Below the pieces are notes generated by a model. That model was not told the DNA's origin, did no database searches, and worked only from the letters and a program-made list of their open reading frames with translations. This document shows, one piece after another, positions 54,248 to 64,000 of a stretch of 64,000 nt of DNA; the stretch's first letter is position 1, and every line of letters starts with the position of its first letter. The stretch covers positions 137,412 to 201,411 of the forward strand of contig JBKQSS010000066.1 of NCBI GenBank assembly GCA_052143535.1. Direction: 5' to 3'. The translations under genes and the position numbers were made by a program. Source of the DNA: JADGRA01 sp052143535 (GTDB taxonomy: Bacteria > Myxococcota > Myxococcia > Myxococcales > Myxococcaceae).

Positions 54248-55729
54248 TCACATCCGCCAGCCCACCCGGCGGGCCCAGGCTTCGAAGTCTGCCACGTGTC
54301 TCGCCGGGTCAGCCGGCGGCTGGACTTCGACTTCGCCCTCCGGCGTCGCCTGCACCGAGGCGGCCAGAGGCGGCAGGCCGAGCGTCGCCCGGCGCAGGTC
54401 CACCTCCTCGGGGGCCTCCAGGGGCCCGGGCGTCAGCCGCCCTTCGCGGTCCCAGCCAACCGTGGTGCCATAGCGCTGGGGCCGGCCCTCGAAGTAGCGG
54501 ATGCGGTCGGCCAGCATGGCTGGCTGTAGAGGCGGCACCTCTCCGGAAGCAGCGGCCGCCTCGAGCAGGGCCAAGCAGCGGCGCTGGAAGGCAGGCTCGG
54601 CAATGGCGTGCTGGACAATGCGCCAGGCGGCCTCGGCCCCGTCCTCGCTCGCAAGCGTCCGGCCTGGCCAGCCATGCGCGTCCAGCAGCTGTGCCAGACG
54701 GGCCGCGTTCCGCCGGTGGAGGGCCTCCATCTCCGGCGCGTAGCCGTCGAAGAGGCGTCCGTCCTTGGCCAGCAGCCGCCGGACGCGCTCATCATCCGCC
54801 GCCAGCGCGAGCAACTCGAGCCGGAGCGCTTCCTCCGGAGGCGGGCGCAGCTTCCAGCGTCGGTGGAGCCACAGCCACTGCTCCGGCGCGGCGCGAATTT
54901 GACGCTCCAGCACCTCGGTGAGGGTGGCGGTGTGCGCCCAGAGGTCCCGCGCACGGTTTCCGGTGGAAGGTACCGGGAAGGGGCCCTCGACCTGCATGTG
55001 CAGTGCAGTGCCCACCTGGCGCGCGAGGACGACCAAGACCGGTGCACCGGACAGCATCGCCGCCATGCTGACCAGTGGCGTGGTTGCTGCTGGACGTCCG
55101 AAGAAGGGGACGAACAGCGAGTGCTTTCCGCCGATGGCTTGGTCGAAGAGCACCCCTACCGCCTGGTTACGTCGCAACTCGGTGAGCGCCGCGCGCAGCG
55201 CGTTGCGGGGAGAAATGAGATGGATGCCAGAGCGCACCCGGCCGGCTACCACCTCGGCGTTGAAGGCCCCCTTGAGCGGGCGGGCGACGGCGTGCAGGGG
55301 GATGCCCTGGCGCGTCAGCCCTTCCCCCAACAACTCCCAGTTCCCGAAGTGGCCACTCACCAAGAGGGCTCCCCGTCCGCCGGCCAGTGCTCGCTCGATG
55401 GCGAAGCTTTCCTCGCGCAGGACGGCACTGGCCAGAGCATCCGCGGACTGCTTCTGCGAGAGGGCCGCGTCGAGGACCGCGGTGGCCAGGTGCTGGTAGG
55501 TCCGGCGCGCCACCCGGCGACGCTCCTGGCGGCTCCAAGCGGGAAAGGCCCAGCCCAGCTGGTCCAACGTCAGCTGGCGGCGAATGCCCAACATGAAGAT
55601 GAGGCGGCCCACGGTTCGCGCCATGGCTTCCCGCACCCCGGCGGGCACCACCGCCAGCGCGTCTAACAGAAGGCGCACCAGGGCACGGGCAAAGGGCGAG
55701 GCAGGGACTTCCTCGGGTGAAGGCGGCAC
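54248..55729 (-). CDS. LpxL-type acyltransferase fused to a DUF6624-like domain
   Basis: 493 aa. Residues 1-~295 are a lipid A biosynthesis acyltransferase (LpxL/HtrB family): catalytic motif H-F-G-N-W-E (H127, E132), N-terminal membrane-associated helix, and the P-E-Q-W-L-W-L-H-R-R-W end signature. From ~300 a second domain follows that is not part of LpxL: L-E-L-L-A-L-A-A-D-D-E-R-V-R, A-P-E-M-E-A-L-H-R-R-N-A-A-R-L, E-D-G-A-E-A-A-W, Q-H-A-I and R-P-Q-R-Y-G-T. That pattern resembles DUF6624. The frame runs through without interruption. GTG start; no clear ribosome-binding site. Confidence 0.85.
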   Translation of the reverse strand: MPPSPEEVPASPFARALVRLLLDALAVVPAGVREAMARTVGRLIFMLGIRRQLTLDQLGWAFPAWSRQERRRVARRTYQHLATAVLDAALSQKQSADALASAVLREESFAIERALAGGRGALLVSGHFGNWELLGEGLTRQGIPLHAVARPLKGAFNAEVVAGRVRSGIHLISPRNALRAALTELRRNQAVGVLFDQAIGGKHSLFVPFFGRPAATTPLVSMAAMLSGAPVLVVLARQVGTALHMQVEGPFPVPSTGNRARDLWAHTATLTEVLERQIRAAPEQWLWLHRRWKLRPPPEEALRLELLALAADDERVRRLLAKDGRLFDGYAPEMEALHRRNAARLAQLLDAHGWPGRTLASEDGAEAAWRIVQHAIAEPAFQRRCLALLEAAAASGEVPPLQPAMLADRIRYFEGRPQRYGTTVGWDREGRLTPGPLEAPEEVDLRRATLGLPPLAASVQATPEGEVEVQPPADPARHVADFEAWARRVGWRM

Positions 55730-55873
55730 TGTGAGGAAGCACTAACATGGCTTTCCCTGCGCCGGGGCCTGCACGGCTCCGGCCCTTGGCACCCCACTCG
55801 CGGAGAGTGTCTCCCATGCCTTGGGGGGGAGGCAGGCACCGGTGGGGCGAAGGGTTTACAATGGTGGCTCAAG

Positions 55874-56731
55874 ATGACGGCTGACCCCATCACCCCTGCG
55901 ACGAGAGCCCCCGAGCCGCACACCGACGAGGGCGACTTGGTGGAACTCGACCAGAACCACCCGGGCTTTCGCGACCCAGTGTACCGGCACCGGCGCAACT
56001 CCATCGCTCAACGGGCGCTGCGCTGGCAGTTGGGCGACCCCATGCCGGAAGTTGAGTACACCGCACAGGAGCAAGCGGTGTGGGAAACGGTGTGGGAGCA
56101 CCTGGCTCCGCTCCATGACCGGTTCGGCTCGCGCGAGTACCTCTACTGCTCGGCACACTTCGCTTTCCCCCGCACCCGGATTCCTCAGCTGCGGGAGGTG
56201 AACGTCAAGCTGGCCCCGAAGACGGGCTTCACCATGGTCCCGGTGGCCGGCTTGGTGGCGTCGCGGGCCTTTCTCGGAAACCTCAAGTCCGACCAGTTTC
56301 TCGCCACCCAGTACATCCGCCACCACACCGTCCCGCTGTACACGCCCGAGCCAGACGTGGTTCACGAGTTGGTCGGCCACGCGGCCACCCTAGCCGACCC
56401 GGGCTTCGCTGAAATCAACCGTGCCTTCGGTCGGGCGGCGGAGCGCGTCTCGGACGACGTGCTCAAGCAAATCGAGCGCGTCTACTGGTACACCCTCGAA
56501 TTCGGTGCCGCCTACGAGGACGGCAAGCTGAAGGCCTACGGGGCCGGGCTGCTCTCGTCATTCGGCGAGTTGGAGCGCTTCAGCCAAGAAGCTCAGCTGG
56601 TCCCCCTCAACTTCGAGCAGATGGCGGCCCGTCCGTATGACCCCACCGTCTACCAGGAGATGATTTTCGTCGCCCCCTCCTTCACCGAGGCGGTGCGGCG
56701 CACCACCGCCTGGCTCGACCGCTTGCGCTGA
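55874..56731 (+). CDS. phhA: Phenylalanine 4-monooxygenase
   Basis: 285 aa, usual bacterial length. Iron ligands H164 and H169 in D-V-V-H-E-L-V-G-H-A and E209 in Y-W-Y-T-L-E-F-G. It converts phenylalanine to tyrosine with tetrahydropterin and O2. No pterin-4a-carbinolamine dehydratase (phhB) is adjacent. Divergent from the acyltransferase gene and 169 bases before the EF-G gene on the same strand. Confidence 0.93.
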   Translation: MTADPITPATRAPEPHTDEGDLVELDQNHPGFRDPVYRHRRNSIAQRALRWQLGDPMPEVEYTAQEQAVWETVWEHLAPLHDRFGSREYLYCSAHFAFPRTRIPQLREVNVKLAPKTGFTMVPVAGLVASRAFLGNLKSDQFLATQYIRHHTVPLYTPEPDVVHELVGHAATLADPGFAEINRAFGRAAERVSDDVLKQIERVYWYTLEFGAAYEDGKLKAYGAGLLSSFGELERFSQEAQLVPLNFEQMAARPYDPTVYQEMIFVAPSFTEAVRRTTAWLDRLR

Positions 56732-56900
56732 GCCGCTCTCCCCGAGGCCTCCAACCCCTTACTTGCGCCCTTGCCGCGGTGCATTAGGGTGGTTAATTGA
56801 AAGTTCGGCCCGGGGGGAGCCCCTCTGGCAATCCACACAGTTGTCGAGTACAGGGCCGCGGCCCCCACTCCTCAGTTCTCGGTAAGGAAGCAAACGAATC

Positions 56901-59004
<2,104 letters not shown>

Positions 59005-59006
<2 letters not shown>

Positions 59007-59032
59007 CCCGCGCGCTTCATGCGGCCCGGGCT
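59005..59032. terminator. Inverted repeat between convergent fusA and TM-protein genes
   Basis: AGCCCG (59005-59010) and CGGGCT (59027-59032) pair across a 16-base interior that itself contains a CGC/GCG pairing. It overlaps the fusA stop and just reaches the end of the opposing gene (59031). No T-run, so only a weak bidirectional terminator candidate. Confidence 0.3.
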
Positions 59033-59930
59033 AGTGCGGCGCCTCGCCAGCTTCAGCGGCTCCGCCGTCCTGAGGGGCGGCCAGTGCACTCCTCAACCGA
59101 GCCGTGGCCTCCTCCAGGGCGTCTGCGCTGCCCGCCCCTGGGGAGGCGGTCGACACCTTGGCCGCGGCCGGCACCGCAGCGGCGGGCACCGCCGCCTTCG
59201 CCACCTTCTTCTTTTTCTTCTTCGGCGCCGCAGCAGTGGCCGGCACGGTGGGCGCTGAGGCCAGCGGAGCGGGCGGTGGCGGAAGAGGCAGGTGGGCCAC
59301 CGGTGGCGGCGGCAGCGGCGCGTCGTCCACCGCCATCAGCATCTCCGGCTCCACCTCGGAGCGAAGCGTCAGCCGTTGAGCGGCCGGGGCCTGCGGGTTG
59401 GCCTCCACCGTCAGCCGGACGGTGAAGCGCAGCCCGGGACTGGCCTGGAGTGAGACCCGCGCCGGCAACGTCCAACGCGGGCCCTCCTGCCAAGGCAGGG
59501 GTCCGAGTGGCTGGCCGCGGTAGACAAGCTTGGCGCTCAGCACATGGTCGCCCTGAGAAACCACCAGCCCTCCGCCTGCCACTCCAGCGTCCAGCACCGC
59601 GGACGTTCCCGCGTCGGCGTCTGCGGCCGCGGACACCGCCATCGGTGCCCCGTCGAGCAGGACTGTCTGCTGCTCGAGGCGGTACACCGTCGCGTCCGGG
59701 CCCACCACCACCACCACCACCTCCGGAGGTGGGCCTTTGGAGGTACTGGCCGCGAGCTGCGCTTCGAGCTCGGCCTCCGGGCTCGGGCGCGCCGGTGGCG
59801 GCGCCTCGGGCCCGGCGCGGAGCACCACCGTCAGCGCGAAGGCCAGGACCAGCTGCACGGCCAGGGAGAATGCCACGGCGGCGGGCCCACCGCCCAGACG
59901 CGCGGCCAACGCCGCTCGCCGACAACGCAA
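59031..59930 (-). CDS. Single-span protein with proline-rich and lysine-rich tail
   Basis: 299 aa. A membrane segment near 20-40 (A-V-A-F-S-L-A-V-Q-L-V-L-A-F-A-L) is followed by a soluble beta-rich central region (~65-200) and a low-complexity C-terminus: Pro-rich near 205-225, six lysines in a row near 238-243, then Ala-rich. The layout (TM, domain, proline-rich) loosely resembles energy-transducing or scaffold proteins, but no TonB-type C-terminal motif is present. Unknown function. Confidence 0.65.
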   Translation of the reverse strand: MRCRRAALAARLGGGPAAVAFSLAVQLVLAFALTVVLRAGPEAPPPARPSPEAELEAQLAASTSKGPPPEVVVVVVGPDATVYRLEQQTVLLDGAPMAVSAAADADAGTSAVLDAGVAGGGLVVSQGDHVLSAKLVYRGQPLGPLPWQEGPRWTLPARVSLQASPGLRFTVRLTVEANPQAPAAQRLTLRSEVEPEMLMAVDDAPLPPPPVAHLPLPPPPAPLASAPTVPATAAAPKKKKKKVAKAAVPAAAVPAAAKVSTASPGAGSADALEEATARLRSALAAPQDGGAAEAGEAPH

Positions 59931-59964
59931 CGTGGGGTGGAGGACACCTCACGCGCCGGTGGCT

Positions 59965-60357
59965 TCACGCCTGCGCTGTCCCCTGGCCAGACGCCTTAGC
60001 TTGCGCCGCGAGCTCCGCGCGCACCTTCGCCATGTCCACCGAACGCACCTGGCGGACAATGTCCTCCAGGGCCGCCGCGGCCAGCGCACCCGGCTGCGAA
60101 TAGAGCAACACGCGGTCGCGGAAAACCATCAGCGTCGGGATGCTCTGGATTTCGAAGGCACCGGCCAGCTCGGCTTCCTCGTCGGTATTCACCTTGCCAA
60201 AAGTGAGGTCGGGGTTGTCCTCCGCCACTTTTTCGAAGACCGGCGCGAAGTTTCGGCAGGGTCCGCACCAGGGGGCCCAGAAGTCGAGCAGCACAATGCC
60301 CCCTTGCTCCACGGTTTCGCGGAAGTTTTGCCCAGTGACTTGCTTGGCGCTGCCCAT
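59965..60357 (-). CDS. Thioredoxin
   Basis: 130 aa, cytoplasmic. Active site W-C-G-P-C (Cys31/Cys34) in L-L-D-F-W-A-P-W-C-G-P-C, cis-proline in I-P-T-L-M-V-F. A C-terminal extension of ~20 Ala-rich residues. It reduces protein disulfides. ATG 60357 has GGGAGG 5 bases upstream; longer forms from 60450 have no support. Confidence 0.93.
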   Translation of the reverse strand: MGSAKQVTGQNFRETVEQGGIVLLDFWAPWCGPCRNFAPVFEKVAEDNPDLTFGKVNTDEEAELAGAFEIQSIPTLMVFRDRVLLYSQPGALAAAALEDIVRQVRSVDMAKVRAELAAQAKASGQGTAQA

Positions 60358-60556
60358 GGAGACCTCCCGTGACGACAACCCCTCACAAAAACTGTAGTCA
60401 GCCTGCTGGCCGAGCGACTCACCCTTCTCGCCGCAGTGCGTCCTGGCCACTCTTCATGACTCAGTGCGTAAGTGCATTCGATGGCTGCTATTCCCTTGGA
60501 GCGTGGCATGAAAGGGCCTAGAAGACGCGGACCGATTTTCGAATCAGTGGCCTGGC

Positions 60557-60574
60557 GCTCGCCTTAGGGCGAGC
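60557..60574 (+). promoter_or_regulatory. Hairpin just upstream of the lipase start
   Basis: GCTCGCC-TTAG-GGCGAGC, a perfect 7-base stem with a 4-base loop, ends right before the ribosome-binding site (GAGGGGG) of the gene starting at 60588. It could influence translation. Confidence 0.35.
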
Positions 60575-60587
60575 CGAGGGGGTCGCA

Positions 60588-63500
60588 ATGCAGCGTTCAC
60601 TTTGGCTTCTCTCCGCTGTTGGTTTCGCCGCGTTGCTTTCCGCGTGTGCGCCCGACATTCCGCAAAACCCTCAAACCCCGTACGTCACCATCGAATTTAA
60701 TCTGTCCTCCACGCCGGCCGTGGTGCCACAGCCAAACAACCTGGCCATCAACGACGCGGGACTGGTGTTCGTCCCACCCGGCCCCGACGACACCCCGACG
60801 ACGACGGCCTTCAACGAAACCTACCTGGACACGCTGGACGGCTTCCCCATGGAGACGACGGCCACCGTCGGCACCTCTGGCGACGTCACACCGTCCACAC
60901 TCGCCACTGGCATCCTGGTGCTGGACATCACCAACCCGGCTGCCCCGCTGCCGGCGGCGGTGACGTCGACCTACGTCTCGGGCGGGGCCGATGCGGGTGG
61001 CACCATCGTCATCAATCCAACGAGCGGCCAATGGACACGGGGGCACACCTACGCGGGGGTCGTCGTCGGTGGTAACCAGACCGGAGCCTTCGCTGCGGTC
61101 ACTGGCTCCGCTAGCCAACAAGTCATTGGCTCTTCCACCTGGGCTCTGGTGGCCAGCACCTCCAATTGCAGCACCGTCGCCAGCTGTGGGCCGATAGTTC
61201 CCCTGTGCGTTTTGCCCGATGGTGGCCCGGGCGGCCCCAACTCGGGATGCACGCCCACCACCGACTTGATTCAGCCTGCCTCCGACGCACCCCAGTTGCA
61301 GGAGCTGCAGAATGGCTACGCACCGCTGCTGGGGGCATTGGCCGGAGCGCCCTTCAACATCCCGCGGTCCAACGTCGCCATCCTCTGGACGTTCAGCATC
61401 ACCACCCAGGCCGAAGTCACCTTCAACCCGGCGAATACCATCATTCCCTTCCCCAACGCAGTGCTGCAAACGGGCCCCAACGACACCGTCAGCCTGCCGG
61501 TTCCACCGGGCACGCCGCCGGTGTTGGCCGAGCTCATCGGCGGCTTGAATACGCTGGACGGCTTCTCCACCACCGCCACCATCACCACCGCCGTGGACTT
61601 CAGTCTGCCCAACAACGGCGTCAGCGCCCTGATGCAGGGCAGCGTCGACCCTCAGACCCTCACCCCCCAGCTGGCCATCAACCTGGTCAAGGTCCTCACC
61701 AGCGTCAACTCGGCAGCGAGTCAGGGCCCGGTCAACGTCGCCTACTGCCTGAGCGACGTTCCGCCGGGATGTCCGCAAGTCACCGCGACGCTGTCCGACG
61801 GGGGCCCCAAGCCGGAGATTCTCGGCATCGTGCCACTCACCCCTCTGGACGAGCGCACCACCTATGCCGCGTACATGACGAACTCCATCAAGGACACGTC
61901 GGGGAAACAGGTTATCCCGAGCGCCATCTTCGCCCTGGTGCGGCTGCCAGCGAGCACCGCGCCGCTCTACGCCAACGGCCACAGCCAAGTGCCTTCGCTG
62001 CTTTCGGACACGCAGGCGCAGGAGCTAGGCCAGCTGCAGAGCGGTCTGGCCGCCTTGTTTGCGGACCTCGAGGGCCAAGGCATCCCCTACACCAACGTCG
62101 TCCAAGCTTGGGCCTTCAAGACACAGAGCGAGCAGTCCCAGCTGCAGCAGCTCGCTGCCATCCCCTACAACCCAGCGGGGGGCGGCTTTCCCGGTAACCC
62201 GCTGTGGGTGGAGAACGTGACCGCCGCCGTTCTTCCGGGACTGGCTGCAGCCGGCGTCCCGACGGCCAACATCGGCACCATCTACGCCGGGGAAATTATC
62301 GACCCCTTCTTCCTCACTGGCCCAACCGGCACCTTCAATCCCGACGGCGGAATCGACCCTGTCCCCATTCCCTTCATCATGACAGTGCCGACAGCAGCGC
62401 CTCCTGCCGCGGGCTACCCGGTGAGCATGTTTGGCCACGGGCTGGGAGGCAACAAGACCAACGCCTACGCCATCGCCAGCGCCATGGCCACCGCCGGACA
62501 GGTGATGATTGCCATCGACGAAGTCTGGCACGGCGCGAGAAATACCTGCACCGGTTTTGGCGCCTACGCCGATGGCGCGGAACCCGGAGCCGGGCCCCTG
62601 CCGGACGGCGGTTTCCCGGACTTCGCCATCTGCACCACCGCCCTCACAGCCCTCACCGAATGCAATGCGGTGGGCCGTTGCCAGCTGGTCGACCGGAGCA
62701 CGGTGGGGACTTGCACCTACGGGACGCCCACTGCGGACGAGACTTGCTTCAATCTGGGCCAGAACGAATGCGCGCCGGACGGCAAGTGCGAGGGCTCGGA
62801 CTTCAACGAGGCGTACTCGGGTTGGAATCTCCTCAACCTGGCCAACCTCTTCGCCACGCGCGACAACTTCCGGCAGCAAGTCATCGACAACTCACAGTTC
62901 GCCCGGGTGGCCAGCGGCAGTGGGGCTGGCAGCTTGCCCGCGCTCACCGCCGCGTTGAATGCAGGGGCCATCAGCTATTCCGGCCAGAGCCTAGGCGGCA
63001 TTCTGGGGACGCTTTACACCTCGGTGGCTTTCAACGTTCAGAACGCCGGCCTCGACGTGCCGGGCGGCAACCCGGTCAACATCCTCCTCACCTCACCTGC
63101 CTTCGTCCCGCTGCTGGTCGGTTTCAACGACGGACTGGCCGAGGCTGGAATTGAGACGAATTCGCCCACCTACGACCTGTTCATCGACATCGCCCGCTGG
63201 ATTCTCGACCCGGCGGACCCAACCAACGCGGCCTACTACACCATCAACCCGACCGGCCTCCCCTCGGTCGCTGGCGGCAGCAGCATTCCGGCCACCCGGC
63301 GCACCTTCGTGCAGTGGATTGTGGGCGATGAAGTCGTGCCGAACCCAACCGCGCTGCAACTCATCCAAGCGGCCGTCCACAACCCGGCGACGGACGGGAC
63401 GAAGCTGAACTCCGGGCAGTTCTGGAGCTACCAGTTCAACACCACCAATACTCCCTACTCCTTCAGTAATGCCGCCATCCCGTCCTGCACCGCTCCGGGG

Positions 63501-63650
63501 GAGCCTAGCAACCGTCACCCCTTCCTCTTGGAACCGCCCTCGGCGATGTGTGGCGGGCCACCGGGGGGCGCTGGCAGTCCCGGCGCAATCCTCACGGGGG
63601 AGGCCCAGAGCCAGCTCGTCGGCTTTTTGGCCGGCGTCGCTCCCTTCTGA
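60588..63650 (+). CDS. VolA/Pla-1-type surface lipase lipoprotein
   Basis: 1020 aa. Lipoprotein signal M-Q-R-S-L-W-L-L-S-A-V-G-F-A-A-L-L-S-A-C (Cys20). The long N-terminal region is Thr/Ser/Pro-rich and beta-like. The C-terminal third is an alpha/beta hydrolase: oxyanion segment M-F-G-H-G-L-G-G-N-K, nucleophile elbow G-Q-S-L-G-G (Ser801), and a cysteine-rich insert (~660-730, about 10 Cys). This architecture matches the VolA/Pla-1/cef family of extracellular lipases. A FadL-family gene follows after 27 bases, as in Vibrio, where VolA is encoded beside a FadL. Confidence 0.8.
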   Translation: MQRSLWLLSAVGFAALLSACAPDIPQNPQTPYVTIEFNLSSTPAVVPQPNNLAINDAGLVFVPPGPDDTPTTTAFNETYLDTLDGFPMETTATVGTSGDVTPSTLATGILVLDITNPAAPLPAAVTSTYVSGGADAGGTIVINPTSGQWTRGHTYAGVVVGGNQTGAFAAVTGSASQQVIGSSTWALVASTSNCSTVASCGPIVPLCVLPDGGPGGPNSGCTPTTDLIQPASDAPQLQELQNGYAPLLGALAGAPFNIPRSNVAILWTFSITTQAEVTFNPANTIIPFPNAVLQTGPNDTVSLPVPPGTPPVLAELIGGLNTLDGFSTTATITTAVDFSLPNNGVSALMQGSVDPQTLTPQLAINLVKVLTSVNSAASQGPVNVAYCLSDVPPGCPQVTATLSDGGPKPEILGIVPLTPLDERTTYAAYMTNSIKDTSGKQVIPSAIFALVRLPASTAPLYANGHSQVPSLLSDTQAQELGQLQSGLAALFADLEGQGIPYTNVVQAWAFKTQSEQSQLQQLAAIPYNPAGGGFPGNPLWVENVTAAVLPGLAAAGVPTANIGTIYAGEIIDPFFLTGPTGTFNPDGGIDPVPIPFIMTVPTAAPPAAGYPVSMFGHGLGGNKTNAYAIASAMATAGQVMIAIDEVWHGARNTCTGFGAYADGAEPGAGPLPDGGFPDFAICTTALTALTECNAVGRCQLVDRSTVGTCTYGTPTADETCFNLGQNECAPDGKCEGSDFNEAYSGWNLLNLANLFATRDNFRQQVIDNSQFARVASGSGAGSLPALTAALNAGAISYSGQSLGGILGTLYTSVAFNVQNAGLDVPGGNPVNILLTSPAFVPLLVGFNDGLAEAGIETNSPTYDLFIDIARWILDPADPTNAAYYTINPTGLPSVAGGSSIPATRRTFVQWIVGDEVVPNPTALQLIQAAVHNPATDGTKLNSGQFWSYQFNTTNTPYSFSNAAIPSCTAPGEPSNRHPFLLEPPSAMCGGPPGGAGSPGAILTGEAQSQLVGFLAGVAPF

Positions 63651-63677
63651 CAATCCCCCATGGAAAGGCACACGCAC

Positions 63678-64000
63678 ATGAAGACGCTCATGTCAGCAGT
63701 GGCGGTCCTCGCCGTGGTGGTGGCAGGTGAGGCGAGGGCTGCCGGCATCGCCGTCGACCTTCAATCGGCTCGCGGCGTCGCGATGGCCGGCTCCGTCGTC
63801 GGCTTCATCGATGACGCTTCGGCCATCTATTACAACCCGGCCGGCATCGCCCAAGGTCAAGGCATCGACGTCGAGTTGGGCATCACCGTCATCGTCCCCT
63901 ACTTCAACATCAGCGCAGCCAACGGCGTGCAGACGTCCGCCAACAGCACCCCCATCACGCCGCCCTTCTTCTACGCCACCTACGGCATCTCGGACGAGGT
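63678..64000 (+). CDS. FadL-family outer-membrane transporter, 5' part (cut by window)
   Basis: 107 residues are visible. Signal peptide M-K-T-L-M-S-A-V-A-V-L-A-V-V-V-A-G-E-A-R-A followed by the FadL/OMPP1 N-terminus (A-R-G-V-A-M-A-G-S, D-D-A-S-A-I-Y-Y-N-P-A-G). The Asn-Pro-Ala-Gly motif near the N-terminus is typical of long-chain fatty acid porins. ATG 63678 follows GGAAAGG. It probably takes up the fatty acids released by the upstream lipase. Confidence 0.85.
   Translation, partial: MKTLMSAVAVLAVVVAGEARAAGIAVDLQSARGVAMAGSVVGFIDDASAIYYNPAGIAQGQGIDVELGITVIVPYFNISAANGVQTSANSTPITPPFFYATYGISDE

Noticed and set aside
56771..56799. Promoter-like hexamers before fusA
   Set aside because: The -35 is fair (TTGCCG) but the -10 at the right spacing matches only 2 of 6 positions.
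59053..59952. Second minus-strand frame overlapping the TM/proline-rich gene
   Set aside because: Composed of low-complexity Gly/Arg; the other frame has a clear membrane segment and normal composition.
60533..60560. TGGCAT near 60506 as a sigma-54 promoter
   Set aside because: No TTGC element at the required 10-base GG-GC spacing.

Overview
The window is GC-rich, densely coded, and has no mobile element, CRISPR array, rRNA or tRNA that I could support. Several things point to a myxobacterium (Myxococcota, formerly Deltaproteobacteria): a PilZ-domain protein of the Myxococcus-type family, many lipoproteins and orphan metalloproteases, frequent GTG/TTG starts with start-stop overlaps, a sigma-54 activator beside a type II secretion operon, a mitochondrial-type EF-G, and a VolA-like lipase next to FadL. 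No 16S or marker tree could be used, so this is inference from gene content.

Layout. 1-6706: a PilZ gene coupled to a truncated lipoprotein gene; a membrane zinc-metallopeptidase with repeats; a DUF2505-like protein; two NTF2-like exported proteins; a lone ParB/Srx-fold protein; and an NtrC-type response regulator. 6831-20672: a complete type II secretion (T2SS) operon in the order gspC-D-E-F-x-G-H-I-J-K-L-M-N, where x is a 47-residue single-membrane-span microprotein. A near-consensus sigma-54 promoter with upstream palindromes lies between the NtrC-type gene and gspC. The operon is followed by an FHA/sigma-54-activator-like gene whose ATPase and FHA key residues are substituted.

22227-30197: an M50B-like membrane protease, an active/inactive M16 peptidase pair, an LssY_C lipoprotein, a membrane-anchored TAXI binding protein, and an opposing cluster (parC-parE-GNAT acetyltransferase-small ORF-metallo-beta-lactamase) read leftward. 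30206-39448: parE/parC, a cupin, a divergent Rho factor with an arginine-rich N-terminal extension, an exported protein of unknown function, and an M61-like metalloprotease.

39628-46136: a five-gene transcription unit with a LolD/MacB-type ATPase, two different LolC/E-MacB-type permeases, a LolA-like periplasmic protein and an outer-membrane beta-barrel. Together these could move a lipid or lipoprotein from inner to outer membrane. 46220-52234: glutamate synthase gltBD, both with TTG starts, preceded by a promoter-like sequence and a leader hairpin. 52292-60357: an isoaspartyl peptidase/asparaginase, a coiled-coil membrane protein, an LpxL-type acyltransferase fused to a DUF6624-like domain, phenylalanine hydroxylase, a mitochondrial-type EF-G outside any str operon, a TM/proline-rich protein and a thioredoxin. 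60588-64000: a VolA-like surface lipase lipoprotein followed by the start of a FadL-family porin, cut by the window edge.

The best candidates for something undescribed are the T2SS locus (sigma-54 control, microprotein and degenerate FHA-activator), the five-gene Lol-like export unit, the LpxL-DUF6624 fusion and the divergent Rho.
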